A stretch of 37,201 bases of DNA from CAYPEL01 sp964409635 (GTDB lineage: Bacteria > Pseudomonadota > Gammaproteobacteria > DSM-19610), in NCBI GenBank assembly GCA_964409635.1, contig CAYPEL010000006.1, positions 1 through 37,201 of the forward strand, read 5' to 3'. A model generated the notes under the pieces. The model made no database searches. It was not told where the DNA came from and saw only the letters and a list, made by a program, of their open reading frames with translations. A program made the translations under genes and the position numbers. Numbering within the stretch: position 1 is the stretch's first letter; each line of letters opens with the position of its first letter. Below are positions 9,292-16,937 of this stretch, piece after piece.

Positions 9292-9813
9292 ATGCAGCCA
9301 ATTAAAGTAAGAGCAGAAGTAGAGGGTGATTTTAACGCCATCGATGTGGTCAATCTCAGCGCCTTTCAGGGTGAGGCAGAGGCCCAGTTAGTCAGTGAAT
9401 TGAGGGGTTCAGACGGGTTTATCCCCGATCTGTCGCTGGTAGCGGAATTAAATGGGCGTATTGTCGGGCATATCGTTTTATCAAAGGTCAATTTGACTTC
9501 CAGTTCCGGTAAGCACGAGATCCTTGCTTTGGGGCCTATGTCGGTTGTGCCGTCCCAATCCCACCGGGGGATCGGCACAGAATTGATGGATGCCGCTTTG
9601 GCCCGTGCAAAAGCCCTATGCTACGGCGCAGTTGTCGTCGCCGGCCCCCCGGATTACTACCAGCGCTTTGATTTTAAACCGGCCAGCAATTGGTCAGTTA
9701 GCTGTAATCTTTCGATTCCTGATGAGGCACTGACGGCGATGGAGCTGGCAAAGGGGGCGCTTGCCGGCGGTGGCGAAGTACAGTATCCGGATCTATTCCA
9801 GAAGCTGTTTTAA
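9292..9813 (+). CDS. GNAT family N-acetyltransferase
   Basis: This is a 173-residue single-domain acetyltransferase of the GNAT superfamily, similar to the YhbS type. The acetyl-CoA-binding motif A is visible as SVVPSQSHRGIGTELM, with RGIG at about residues 92-95, preceded by the beta strand LALGPM. The segment FDFKPASNW near residue 126 is typical of YhbS-like proteins. The substrate cannot be read from the sequence. The frame is open back to a TTG at 9151, but ATG 9292 has GGAG about 7 bases upstream and gives the expected N-terminus (IKVRAEVEGDF). It is transcribed divergently from the fimX-like gene and convergently with the PilZ-like gene at 9909. Confidence 0.87.
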   Translation: MQPIKVRAEVEGDFNAIDVVNLSAFQGEAEAQLVSELRGSDGFIPDLSLVAELNGRIVGHIVLSKVNLTSSSGKHEILALGPMSVVPSQSHRGIGTELMDAALARAKALCYGAVVVAGPPDYYQRFDFKPASNWSVSCNLSIPDEALTAMELAKGALAGGGEVQYPDLFQKLF

Positions 9814-9846
9814 CCAGATGCTGTTTAACTAGATCCTATCATGCGA

Positions 9847-9889
9847 GGCGTTAGGAGCCAGGCAAGCATACAAGCCTTCGCTTAACACC
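9847..9889. terminator. Imperfect hairpin between convergent genes (possible terminator)
   Basis: GGCGTTA and TTAACACC pair at the ends of an imperfect stem that also pairs GGCaaGC-type segments inside, and TTTT follows on the plus strand. It lies between the end of the GNAT gene and the end of the minus-strand PilZ-like gene, where a shared terminator would be expected. The stem has several mismatches. Confidence 0.35.
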
Positions 9890-9908
9890 TTTTGGTATCT
9901 ATCCGCTT

Positions 9909-11699
9909 TTAAAGGATATCCCAGATATCGTCGAAATCCTTGAGCTCAGGGGCCGGGCTTTGTTGTGTTACCGGACGCCGTATTTCACCGAGTGAAACAA
10001 ACTGGAACTGGGCAAAACTGCCGGTATTTTCCACCAGCTTGGTCAGCTTGACCTTGACGTCCCTGCCATTGCAATTGATAACAGCCGTATCTTCTATATT
10101 GAACGGCGGTGAAGGTAACAACAGCGTGGCTTTTTGCTGGATCGACGCGATTTCAGGCAGTAGCAGGCCACGAGACTCATTATCATTGATACGCTTAGTT
10201 GAGTCGGGTTTGGCGGTGAGTGCAATAGCGCTAGGTGAGAGCATTTGAATACCCAGTTCCAGACCACGTTTTTCCACCATTTTTAGCCAGCGAATAACAC
10301 CAAGACGCCAGTGAAATGTATCCGGGTCGCTTTGCTCGCGGATGCCAACCAGTTCACCCACCTGGGCGCGCGTGGTTTCCTGATTATCCCAGAGTAAGCA
10401 ATAGCCACCTGCGCTGACGTTGACCATTTTCCATGCCTGGGTGTCATAGGAACGGTTAATACGCATACCCGCTGCTGCTCGTGCTACGGCCTCTTCGGTT
10501 GTAGAAGGTCTGGCTTCGCCTTCCAAGCGGTAATTCATTTCCCACATGTCGGGTGAGCCACCTTGCTTGTTTTCTGTATCGTTTACACAGTAGGTGGCGG
10601 CGCCATCTGGCCCTAATGCCGACGGTGAAAGCTCGTGAATTTCTATACCGTGGGAGGGTTGATTGAAGACTGATTCGCCGCTGACAAAATAATGTATGGC
10701 GCAAAGCCCCGTCGCTGAGACGACCTGGGCATGATCGCGGGTACGTGAGAATCGGCGTTTCGGCATGACGCCCCAGGCCAACATCAGGCGGCGCAGGGTA
10801 CTGGCGCTGATCTGGTATTTAGAGCGGCCGGTCTTACGCAGGCCCGACAGGGCCTGGCGGACATCTTCGGAAATGGTCTCGGTTTCCAGGATGCGCGTAG
10901 TTTCAGGATTGCAATTGCTGTTACGCAAAACCAGATAAGTCGGTGGCTGGTCACTGTCCAGATTGGCAGCAAATAATGCGTCAGTATTATATTCCAACGG
11001 GGCAAGGCGGCAATGCACCGCCCATTCTTCGAGTGCCTTGTAGACTTTTTCTACAACACCATGGCGCATACGAAAGGGGCAGGACAGCGCCAGCAATAAA
11101 ATTTGCTTGTACTTGTCACTGATGGTGTGGGTTTGATTATTGTCAAGTATGCCGATCTCATGGAGATTGTTTTTCTCGGCATAGTGATAAAGGGTATGAG
11201 TCTCTGACCAGGTACTGCGCGGATAGGTGGTATAGGTTTGGTAGCTTTTTAACAGCACAGAACCTAACAGGCGAATGGCGTTATACAGGCTTTTTACAAA
11301 CAGCTTCTTGTCTTTGTAGGCCTTGCTTCCGTCCATCTGTTCAACCACCAGGACTTTGTAGCCAGTGGCCAGTTCGTGGGTGAGTTCACGGGTTAATCGT
11401 GCGACCTTATGCTGTTTTTCTGACAGTGGCAGCCCCTGACCGACAAAATGTTTTTTCAGCGATTCGGTGACATAGTTTATTGGTGCGGCGAGCAACTCGA
11501 GTGCTTGTAGACGCTGCGCATCCGGTATTTTCTGACTGTTCATGTCAGCCAGTGCCAGGTACAGCTGCCGGGTAGCTTCGCCGACGTTAGCCGTAGGCAG
11601 GTTCTCAATCCATTTATTCAAATTGGCTGCGCGGCTATCGAAGGCATTATTATCAGCTTTATGCCGACTGGGCACAGTGAGGTGCATGGAGTTAATCAT
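9909..11699 (-). CDS. Large protein with a PilZ-like C-terminal region
   Basis: This is a 596-residue protein I do not recognise as a named gene. The N-terminal ~300 residues look helical (for example ATRQLYLALADMN). The region from about residue 313 contains RRFSR (315-319) and, about 110 residues later, NVSAGG (427-432). These resemble the RxxxR and (D/N)xSxxG motifs of PilZ domains but are split by a long insert. The stretch VGELVGIREQ followed by WRLGVIRW fits the beta-barrel of a PilZ fold. A role as a c-di-GMP effector is therefore plausible, but it is inference. No signal peptide is seen. It lies near the fimX-like gene, on the same strand, separated by the GNAT gene. ATG 11699 and ATG 11687 are both possible starts; neither has a strong ribosome site. 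Confidence 0.72.
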   Translation of the reverse strand: MINSMHLTVPSRHKADNNAFDSRAANLNKWIENLPTANVGEATRQLYLALADMNSQKIPDAQRLQALELLAAPINYVTESLKKHFVGQGLPLSEKQHKVARLTRELTHELATGYKVLVVEQMDGSKAYKDKKLFVKSLYNAIRLLGSVLLKSYQTYTTYPRSTWSETHTLYHYAEKNNLHEIGILDNNQTHTISDKYKQILLLALSCPFRMRHGVVEKVYKALEEWAVHCRLAPLEYNTDALFAANLDSDQPPTYLVLRNSNCNPETTRILETETISEDVRQALSGLRKTGRSKYQISASTLRRLMLAWGVMPKRRFSRTRDHAQVVSATGLCAIHYFVSGESVFNQPSHGIEIHELSPSALGPDGAATYCVNDTENKQGGSPDMWEMNYRLEGEARPSTTEEAVARAAAGMRINRSYDTQAWKMVNVSAGGYCLLWDNQETTRAQVGELVGIREQSDPDTFHWRLGVIRWLKMVEKRGLELGIQMLSPSAIALTAKPDSTKRINDNESRGLLLPEIASIQQKATLLLPSPPFNIEDTAVINCNGRDVKVKLTKLVENTGSFAQFQFVSLGEIRRPVTQQSPAPELKDFDDIWDIL

Positions 11700-11874
11700 C
11701 CGTTGAATCCCGTCATGATTTTAAGTTGGTGTTAAACAATAAATAATACCAATCAGCTATCGTCCTGAAGCTAAAAAACTGAATAAGGGCTGGCCAAGTG
11801 TAGCTGAAAGATATTAACCGGTTCTGTCAGTAATTTGATATTTGCATGCGGGTGAATGAGTAAGCAATTGAAAA

Positions 11875-12921
11875 CTATCGATTTATTGTGTGAGTATGGT
11901 GAATTGGACGCTTGCTGTCCTGGCCGGCAATTTCGCGTACCAGTTTAGGTACCAGGTAACCTGGTAAACGCTCACTGAGGCTGTTAATTATATTGATAGC
12001 CCGGTCATCGCTGACGGCAAAATGTGCTGCGCCTTGGACCGGGTCAAGCTGATGTAAATAGTAAGGTAAAACACCAGACGCAATTAGCCCCTCACTAAGT
12101 TCCTGTAGCGCTTCGATTGAGTCGTTTACGCCTTTCAGCAGGACGGACTGATTCAGCAAGCTGGCACCCGTTCGTGACAGTGCCTTTACCGCCTGGCTGA
12201 ACTCAGGGCCAATTTCATTGGCGTGGTTTGTGTGCAGGACAATAATGGCTTTAAGACGGGTTGCGGATAGCCATTCGAGGAGTGCGTCAGTAACACGGTC
12301 AGGTAAAACGACCGGTGTGCGGGTATGGATACGTAAGCGGCGTAAATGAGGAATGGTTTGCAAATGCCCGGCCAGCTTTGCTAGTTTAGCATCCGTGAGT
12401 GATAGCGGATCACCTCCGCTTAAAATGACTTCTGCGATATCGCTGTTTGCCCGGATATAATCGAGAGGTTCTTGCCATTCATTACTCGCCGGGTTCGCGT
12501 CGCTATAAGGAAAATGCCTTCTAAAGCAATAGCGGCAGTGTATGGCGCAGGCCCCGGTGACGGTTAGCAGCACGCGGCCGTTATATTTATGCAGCAGTCC
12601 GGCTACCGGCATGGCAGCAGATTCCTGTAACGGATCCTCGCTGAAGCCAGCCTGAATTTTATCTTCGTCATCAATAGGCAAGACCTGGCGTAACAGAGGG
12701 TCGCGGCTGTCGCCATGGCGCATGCGTTGCACAAAGCTGCGGGGTACGCGGAGGCGGAATTGCTTATTTGCACTGTCGCTTAAGGTAAATCCACCCGGGT
12801 CAAGGCCGAGCACGGCGAGCAGTTCCTGGGGGTCGCTAATCGCGGTAGCAAGTTGTTGCTGCCAGCTATCCTGCTGTCGTATCACTTGGCTTCGCGGTAT
12901 CATAGGGATAGAGTTTTTCAT
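11875..12921 (-). CDS. epmB: EF-P (R)-beta-lysine pathway lysine 2,3-aminomutase
   Basis: EpmB is a radical SAM, PLP-dependent enzyme that converts L-lysine to (R)-beta-lysine for modification of elongation factor P. The protein is 348 residues from ATG 12921, close to the E. coli length of about 342. The radical SAM motif CAIHCRYC has Cys125, Cys129 and Cys132. Other family segments are RVPRSFVQRM, SGGDPLSL, LLNQSVLLKGVND, LHQLDPVQGAAHF and the C-terminal VPKLVREIAG, which carries the PLP lysine. The frame extends upstream to 13011, but that would reach into efp; the family length and start alignment favour 12921. It is divergent from efp with only 19 bases between start codons. Confidence 0.95.
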   Translation of the reverse strand: MKNSIPMIPRSQVIRQQDSWQQQLATAISDPQELLAVLGLDPGGFTLSDSANKQFRLRVPRSFVQRMRHGDSRDPLLRQVLPIDDEDKIQAGFSEDPLQESAAMPVAGLLHKYNGRVLLTVTGACAIHCRYCFRRHFPYSDANPASNEWQEPLDYIRANSDIAEVILSGGDPLSLTDAKLAKLAGHLQTIPHLRRLRIHTRTPVVLPDRVTDALLEWLSATRLKAIIVLHTNHANEIGPEFSQAVKALSRTGASLLNQSVLLKGVNDSIEALQELSEGLIASGVLPYYLHQLDPVQGAAHFAVSDDRAINIINSLSERLPGYLVPKLVREIAGQDSKRPIHHTHTINR

Positions 12922-12940
12922 AGCCTGGAAAAGGTGAGTA

Positions 12941-13510
12941 ATGGCAACGTATAGTACCAATGAATTCAAGAGCGGGTTGAAGCTAATGCTTGACGGTGAC
13001 CCCTGCACCATTATTGAAAACGAATTTGTAAAGCCGGGTAAAGGTCAGGCGTTCAACCGGGTCAAGATACGAAATTTGAAGACCGGGCGGGTGATCGAGC
13101 GTACGTTTAAATCCGGAGAATCGGTCGAAGCGGCCGATGTCATGGATACCGAGATGCAATACCTGTATACCGATGATGAATTTTGGTACTTCATGGATCC
13201 TGAAAGTTTTGAACAACTCGCGGCCGATGCGGCTGCCGTAGGTGAATCGACCAAGTGGATGAAGGCGCAGGATACCTATGGAGTGACACTCTGGAACGGT
13301 ACACCGATCAGTGTGACGCCACCCAATTTTGTGCTGCTCAAAGTGGCCGAGACCGACCCCGGTGTGCGCGGTGATACCTCGGGCGGTGGTGGCAAACCCG
13401 CCACATTAGAAACCGGTGCTGTGGTGCGGGTGCCGCTGTTTATCGACATCGATGAAGTGATCAAAGTCGATACCCGAAGCGGCGAATATGTTGGTCGTGC
13501 CAAGGAATAA
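12941..13510 (+). CDS. efp: Elongation factor P
   Basis: EF-P binds the ribosome between the P and E sites and relieves stalling at polyproline stretches. The protein is 189 residues, the normal length. Lys34 in FVKPGKGQAF is the residue that receives (R)-beta-lysine from EpmA, and both modifying enzymes are encoded next to it. The C-terminal signature region (IKVDTRSGEYVGRAKE) is intact. AAGGTGAG lies just before the start. The gene overlaps the start of epmA by 23 bases and is divergent from epmB, so the whole modification module is in one place. Confidence 0.98.
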   Translation: MATYSTNEFKSGLKLMLDGDPCTIIENEFVKPGKGQAFNRVKIRNLKTGRVIERTFKSGESVEAADVMDTEMQYLYTDDEFWYFMDPESFEQLAADAAAVGESTKWMKAQDTYGVTLWNGTPISVTPPNFVLLKVAETDPGVRGDTSGGGGKPATLETGAVVRVPLFIDIDEVIKVDTRSGEYVGRAKE

Positions 13511-14495
13511 GCGCGCCCATCTGGCCGGCTGGCAGCCAGGTGCTGATCTGGATATTTTACAACAACGTGCTGCGCTGTTGTCGCGTATCCGAAGCTATTT
13601 TGAACAACAAGACGTACTGGAAGTAGAAACGCCGGTTCTGTCCCGCGCAGCGGCACCGGATCCTGCACTCGGGTCATTTCTATCGGCTTACAACGGCCCG
13701 GGCCTGCCAGGCAATACACCCCTTTATTTGCATACATCCCCTGAATTTTTTATGAAACGCCTGCTCGCGGCGGGCTCCGGCTCTATCTACCAGGTTGCAC
13801 ATGTGTTTCGCAATAATGAATCCGGCAGCCGGCATAACCCGGAATTTACGCTGCTGGAATGGTACCGGGTGGGTTTTAGTTATCAGCAATTGATGGACGA
13901 CATCGAAGCCTTGCTGAAGGCCTGTTGTTCACCAGAATTATTGGCGCCAATACGGCGTATTACCTATCAGGAACTGTTCGAAGAGTTTGCATCAGTTGAT
14001 GCGTTTAACGCCGATATTACGGAGTTGAAAGACTGTATAAACAGTCACGGTCATATGCTTTCAGCGGCAGATTCAGAGTCACGCCGGTTCTGGCTCGATC
14101 TGATTTTAACGCATGTTATCGAACCACAAATTCAGCAGGGTGCTTTTTTTATATTCGATTATCCGGCCGATCAGGCGGCGCTCGCACAGGTGCGTAATGA
14201 CAACCCGCCCGTCGCTGAACGTTTTGAGTTATACGTAAACGGTATCGAGCTGGCAAATGGCTTTCAGGAACTTGCCAGCGCAACAGAACAGCGGCAGCGT
14301 TTCGAGGCAGAGAATCGATGCCGAAGTGAGCTTGGTCTAGAACAGGTACCCATGGATGAATTATTTTTACAAGCATTGGCATCCGGGCTGCCCGATTGTG
14401 CCGGGGTGGCGATAGGCATTGATCGCCTCGTTATGCTGCAAACCGGCCAGCAACAGATAGATCAAGTCATGGCATTTTCGTTGTCGAGAGTTTAA
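13488..14495 (+). CDS. epmA: EF-P lysine ligase (EpmA / GenX / PoxA)
   Basis: EpmA is a short paralogue of class II lysyl-tRNA synthetase that ligates (R)-beta-lysine to EF-P Lys34. The protein is 335 residues and lacks the tRNA anticodon-binding domain. Class II motif 2 is seen in FRNNESGSRHNPEFTLLEWY, and motif 3 in GVAIGIDRLVML near the C-terminus; ELANGFQEL is also typical. ATG 13488 is inside the 3' end of efp, a 23-base overlap that suggests translational coupling. Homology to E. coli EpmA begins about 14 residues in (GWQPGADLD), so a slightly later start such as GTG 13497 is possible. Confidence 0.95.
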   Translation: MLVVPRNKRAHLAGWQPGADLDILQQRAALLSRIRSYFEQQDVLEVETPVLSRAAAPDPALGSFLSAYNGPGLPGNTPLYLHTSPEFFMKRLLAAGSGSIYQVAHVFRNNESGSRHNPEFTLLEWYRVGFSYQQLMDDIEALLKACCSPELLAPIRRITYQELFEEFASVDAFNADITELKDCINSHGHMLSAADSESRRFWLDLILTHVIEPQIQQGAFFIFDYPADQAALAQVRNDNPPVAERFELYVNGIELANGFQELASATEQRQRFEAENRCRSELGLEQVPMDELFLQALASGLPDCAGVAIGIDRLVMLQTGQQQIDQVMAFSLSRV

Positions 14496-14516
14496 CCTAG
14501 AAAAATCAGTTGAACC
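14491..14516 (-). repeat. Dispersed intergenic motif, copy 3 (inverted)
   Basis: It starts at the epmA stop codon. Bases 14496-14516 are the exact reverse complement of 6952-6972, 21 bases long. It lies in the 31-base gap between epmA and trmJ. Confidence 0.6.
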
Positions 14517-14526
14517 GGGAAATTGC

Positions 14527-15258
14527 ATGCAAGAACCATCACTGCCTGAGCCAGATTTTATACTGATTAATACCAGTCACCCGGGCAATATAGGCGCTGC
14601 GGCCAGGGCCATGAAAAACATGGGCCAGAGCCGTTTGTCATTAGTCGCACCCATCGTATTTCCGAGTGCCGAAGCGACGGCCCGGGCATCGGGTGCTGAT
14701 GACCTGCTTGCCAATGCAGTCGTATACGCCACGCTGGATGAAGCACTTGCTGATGCCGTGCTGGTGATTGGTGCCAGCGCACGATTGCGGGCATTGTCGG
14801 TGCCGGTGCTCAACCCGCGTGAATGCGCAAAGCTGATTGCCTCTCAGCCGGAACAGCAACCTGTTGCAGTACTGTTTGGCAATGAGCAATCGGGCCTCAG
14901 CAACCAGGAACTGGATCGTTGTCACTATTTAATGCAGATACCTGCAAATGCCAATTATTCATCTTTGAATCTTGCCGCAGCGGTTCAGGTGTTCGCCTAC
15001 GAGCTGCGCATGACGGCTATTGAGGCCGTCGCAGCGGAGCCTCCGGTAGATACTATGGACTATGCAACGGTAGAGCAGGTCGAAAATTTTTACGCTCATC
15101 TTGAACAAACACTTATAGAGATTGATTTTCTGAAACCGGCTAACCCAAGACAATTAATGAGACGCCTGCGGCGTTTGTTCGGGCGCACCCGCCTTGACGA
15201 TAATGAGGTCAATATATTGCGTGGCATTCTCACTGCCGTGAACAAATTGCAAAACTAG
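14527..15258 (+). CDS. trmJ: tRNA (cytidine/uridine-2'-O)-methyltransferase TrmJ
   Basis: TrmJ is a SPOUT methyltransferase that 2'-O-methylates position 32 of tRNA. The protein is 243 residues, near the E. coli length. The N-terminal FILINTSHPGNIGAAARAMKNMG is the SpoU motif 1 region with the conserved Asn and Arg. The knot region follows: AVLFGNEQSGLSNQEL (motif 2) and IPANANYSSLNLAAAVQV (motif 3). The C-terminal part (QLMRRLRRLFGRTRLDDNE) is the TrmJ-specific extension. A weak GGGA precedes the start. Its place upstream of cysE and iscR is common in gammaproteobacteria. Confidence 0.95.
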   Translation: MQEPSLPEPDFILINTSHPGNIGAAARAMKNMGQSRLSLVAPIVFPSAEATARASGADDLLANAVVYATLDEALADAVLVIGASARLRALSVPVLNPRECAKLIASQPEQQPVAVLFGNEQSGLSNQELDRCHYLMQIPANANYSSLNLAAAVQVFAYELRMTAIEAVAAEPPVDTMDYATVEQVENFYAHLEQTLIEIDFLKPANPRQLMRRLRRLFGRTRLDDNEVNILRGILTAVNKLQN

Positions 15259-15297
15259 GGAGCCTCTAAGTTATACAGAACGCTTATAGTAAACAAT

Positions 15298-15358
15298 GTA
15301 GCAGCGGTTTTAACCGCAATGGGCGGTAGTGCCTATCGCGGTTAAAAACCGCTGCTGC
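15298..15358. repeat. REP doublet (REPIN-like) between trmJ and cysE
   Basis: Two copies of a REP-like unit face each other. The left unit begins GTAGCAGCGGTTTTAACCGC (15298-15317). The right unit is the complement, GCGGTTAAAAACCGCTGC, at 15338-15355. Each unit contains its own short palindrome (GCGGTT/AACCGC), and the pair forms a longer hairpin around GGCGGTAGTGCC. This is the layout of REPIN elements, which are normally moved by RAYT transposases. The hairpin may also stop transcription after trmJ. Confidence 0.7.
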
Positions 15359-15430
15359 GAGTCTGCGTCCTTAAATCAGAGATTTTCCTGGCTTGAACTA
15401 CAATGCTGCTTGTTCCAGATGGCCGGCGGC

Positions 15431-15460
15431 CTGTTACGGGATAATTCACAGCGCTATAAT
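15431..15460 (+). promoter_or_regulatory. Possible sigma70 promoter of cysE
   Basis: A perfect -10 hexamer, TATAAT, is at 15455-15460, about 46 bases before the cysE start. The matching -35 region (CTGTTA, 15431-15436, spacing 18) is weak. The call rests on the -10 box and its location. Confidence 0.4.
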
Positions 15461-15505
15461 AACCACCTGATTTAACATTAAAATTCTTGAGGTAGTCTGC
15501 GGCTC

Positions 15506-16306
15506 ATGTTTGAACGCTTAAAAGAAGACATCGATTGCGTGTTCGACCGTGATCCTGCAGCCCGTAACTGGCTGGAAGTGGTGGCGGCTTATCCAGGGTT
15601 TCACGCGGTGCGCATGCACCGTCTCTCTAATTTTCTCTGGCGGAATGGTTTGTGTTTACTGGCGCGAATCCTGTCGCATCTCACGCGCTGGTTAACCGGT
15701 ATTGAGATACACCCGGGCGCCCAGATTGGCCGGCGGTTTTTTATCGATCACGGGATGGGTGTGGTGATTGGTGAAACTGCGGAGATCGGTGATGACTGTA
15801 CCCTGTATCACGGCGTGACATTGGGTGGCACCAGTTGGGAAAAGGGTAAGCGTCACCCAACCCTGGGTAGTGATGTGGTTATTGGCGCGGGCGCAAAAGT
15901 GCTGGGCCCCATCACCATTGGCGATGATGTGCGTATTGGTTCTAATTCAGTGGTGCTGAAAGACGTGCCAGATGGCGCTACGGTGGTGGGTATTCCCGGG
16001 CGGATTGTTTCCAGGGGGCAGAACGAGCAGGATAAGCGCCGTGCAGCTATCGCCCAAAAGATGGGTTTCGATGCCTATGGGGGCAGTAAGGATATGCCGG
16101 ATCCTGTTGCCAATGCATTCAACAGTATGCTTGACCATATCCAGGTGATGGACAAGCGCCTGGAAGACCTGTGCAAAGGCTTGAAAAGTCTGGGCGCTAG
16201 TGTCCCGGACATGCAATTGCCTGAGCTTTCCGGACTGGATGACGACCAGAAAACCTCGCGTACGGATGCCTTAGACAACCCTAAAAGCGATCAGGATAAT
16301 ACTTGA
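15506..16306 (+). CDS. cysE: Serine O-acetyltransferase
   Basis: CysE acetylates L-serine with acetyl-CoA to form O-acetylserine, the carbon skeleton for cysteine. Cysteine is the sulfur donor of IscS, which explains its place just upstream of iscR. The protein is 266 residues. It is of the short N-terminal type, starting directly with MFERLKEDIDCVFDRDPA. The left-handed beta-helix hexapeptide repeats are clear (IHPGAQIG, IGDDCTLYHGVTLGG, IGAGAKVLGPITIGD). The catalytic histidines are in IDHGMG and LYHGV. The C-terminal ~70 residues are polar and low in conservation. The stop codon lies inside the predicted IscR box of the next gene. Confidence 0.95.
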   Translation: MFERLKEDIDCVFDRDPAARNWLEVVAAYPGFHAVRMHRLSNFLWRNGLCLLARILSHLTRWLTGIEIHPGAQIGRRFFIDHGMGVVIGETAEIGDDCTLYHGVTLGGTSWEKGKRHPTLGSDVVIGAGAKVLGPITIGDDVRIGSNSVVLKDVPDGATVVGIPGRIVSRGQNEQDKRRAAIAQKMGFDAYGGSKDMPDPVANAFNSMLDHIQVMDKRLEDLCKGLKSLGASVPDMQLPELSGLDDDQKTSRTDALDNPKSDQDNT

Positions 16307-16323
16307 CTGTTTTACTCAGTTAT
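16299..16323 (+). promoter_or_regulatory. Predicted IscR type 1 binding site and iscR promoter -35
   Basis: The 25 bases ATACTTGACT-GTTTT-ACTCAGTTAT match the layout of type 1 IscR boxes (ATA..TGACT, five-base spacer, ACT.GG.TAT). They lie 45 bases before the iscR start. TTGACT (16303-16308) can serve as the -35 hexamer; an AT-rich -10 lies near 16326-16332. IscR carrying its [2Fe-2S] cluster would repress here. The site overlaps the cysE stop codon. Confidence 0.65.
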
Positions 16324-16367
16324 GGCATTTTAACCTGAGTTATTAGTGATTTCTGGAACAGTTCAGT

Positions 16368-16823
16368 ATGAAGCTCACGAGTAAAGGGCGCTATGCAGTA
16401 ACCGCAATGCTGGATCTGGCGTTGCATGCCGATGAGAGGCCGGTGTCCCTGGCGGCGATTTCCGAGCGGCAGAGTATTTCGCTGTCTTACCTCGAACAGC
16501 TTTTTACCCGGCTGCGGAAACAGGGGCTGGTGACCAGTACCCGTGGCCCCGGTGGTGGTTACTCGCTAAGCCGTAACGCTGATCTGATTGCTATTGCTGA
16601 GGTGGTGACTGCCGTTGATGAGGTCGTCGATGCCACGCGCTGCGGCGGCATGGCCAACTGCCAGGAGGGTAAACGCTGTCTGACGCACGATCTATGGACT
16701 GATCTGAGCGAGCAGATTTATTCTTTTCTCAGTGAAATCACACTCGGTCAGCTGGTAAGAAAAGATCAGGCGCAGGATGCTAACGCGGCTAAAGCGACAC
16801 ACAGCGTATCTGTCTCCCTGTAA
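16368..16823 (+). CDS. iscR: Fe-S cluster assembly transcriptional regulator IscR
   Basis: IscR is an Rrf2-family regulator that represses the isc operon when it holds a [2Fe-2S] cluster. The protein is 151 residues. The N-terminal winged helix-turn-helix starts MKLTSKGRYAVTAMLDLA, and the wing is RGPGGGYSL. The cluster ligands are Cys92, Cys98 and Cys104, with His107 in RCGGMANCQEGKRCLTHDLW; all match the E. coli positions. It is the first gene of the isc operon here and is preceded by a predicted IscR box. Confidence 0.97.
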   Translation: MKLTSKGRYAVTAMLDLALHADERPVSLAAISERQSISLSYLEQLFTRLRKQGLVTSTRGPGGGYSLSRNADLIAIAEVVTAVDEVVDATRCGGMANCQEGKRCLTHDLWTDLSEQIYSFLSEITLGQLVRKDQAQDANAAKATHSVSVSL

Positions 16824-16831
16824 TTATTTAT

Positions 16832-16865
16832 GCGCATACGATGACTGGGTTTGATCGTATTGCGC
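16832..16865 (+). promoter_or_regulatory. Stem-loop after iscR
   Basis: GCGCATACGAT (16832-16842) pairs with ATCGTATTGCGC (16854-16865), with one bulged base and an 11-base loop. It begins 8 bases after the iscR stop in the 114-base iscR-iscS gap. In E. coli a structure in the same gap protects the iscR part of the transcript when the small RNA RyhB triggers decay of iscSUA; a similar role here is inference. Confidence 0.5.
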
Positions 16866-16911
16866 GGTAACGAACTAAGGTATTGCTGTGTTATTTGACG
16901 ATTATGCACAG

Positions 16912-16935
16912 CTTAATATCTTAAGGAATATTAAG
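16912..16935 (+). promoter_or_regulatory. Hairpin presenting the iscS ribosome-binding site in its loop
   Basis: CTTAATAT (16912-16919) and ATATTAAG (16928-16935) form a perfect 8-bp stem. The 8-base loop CTTAAGGA contains the Shine-Dalgarno-like AAGGA, and the stem ends two bases before the iscS ATG. Such a structure could affect iscS translation. Confidence 0.55.
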
Positions 16936-16937
16936 CG

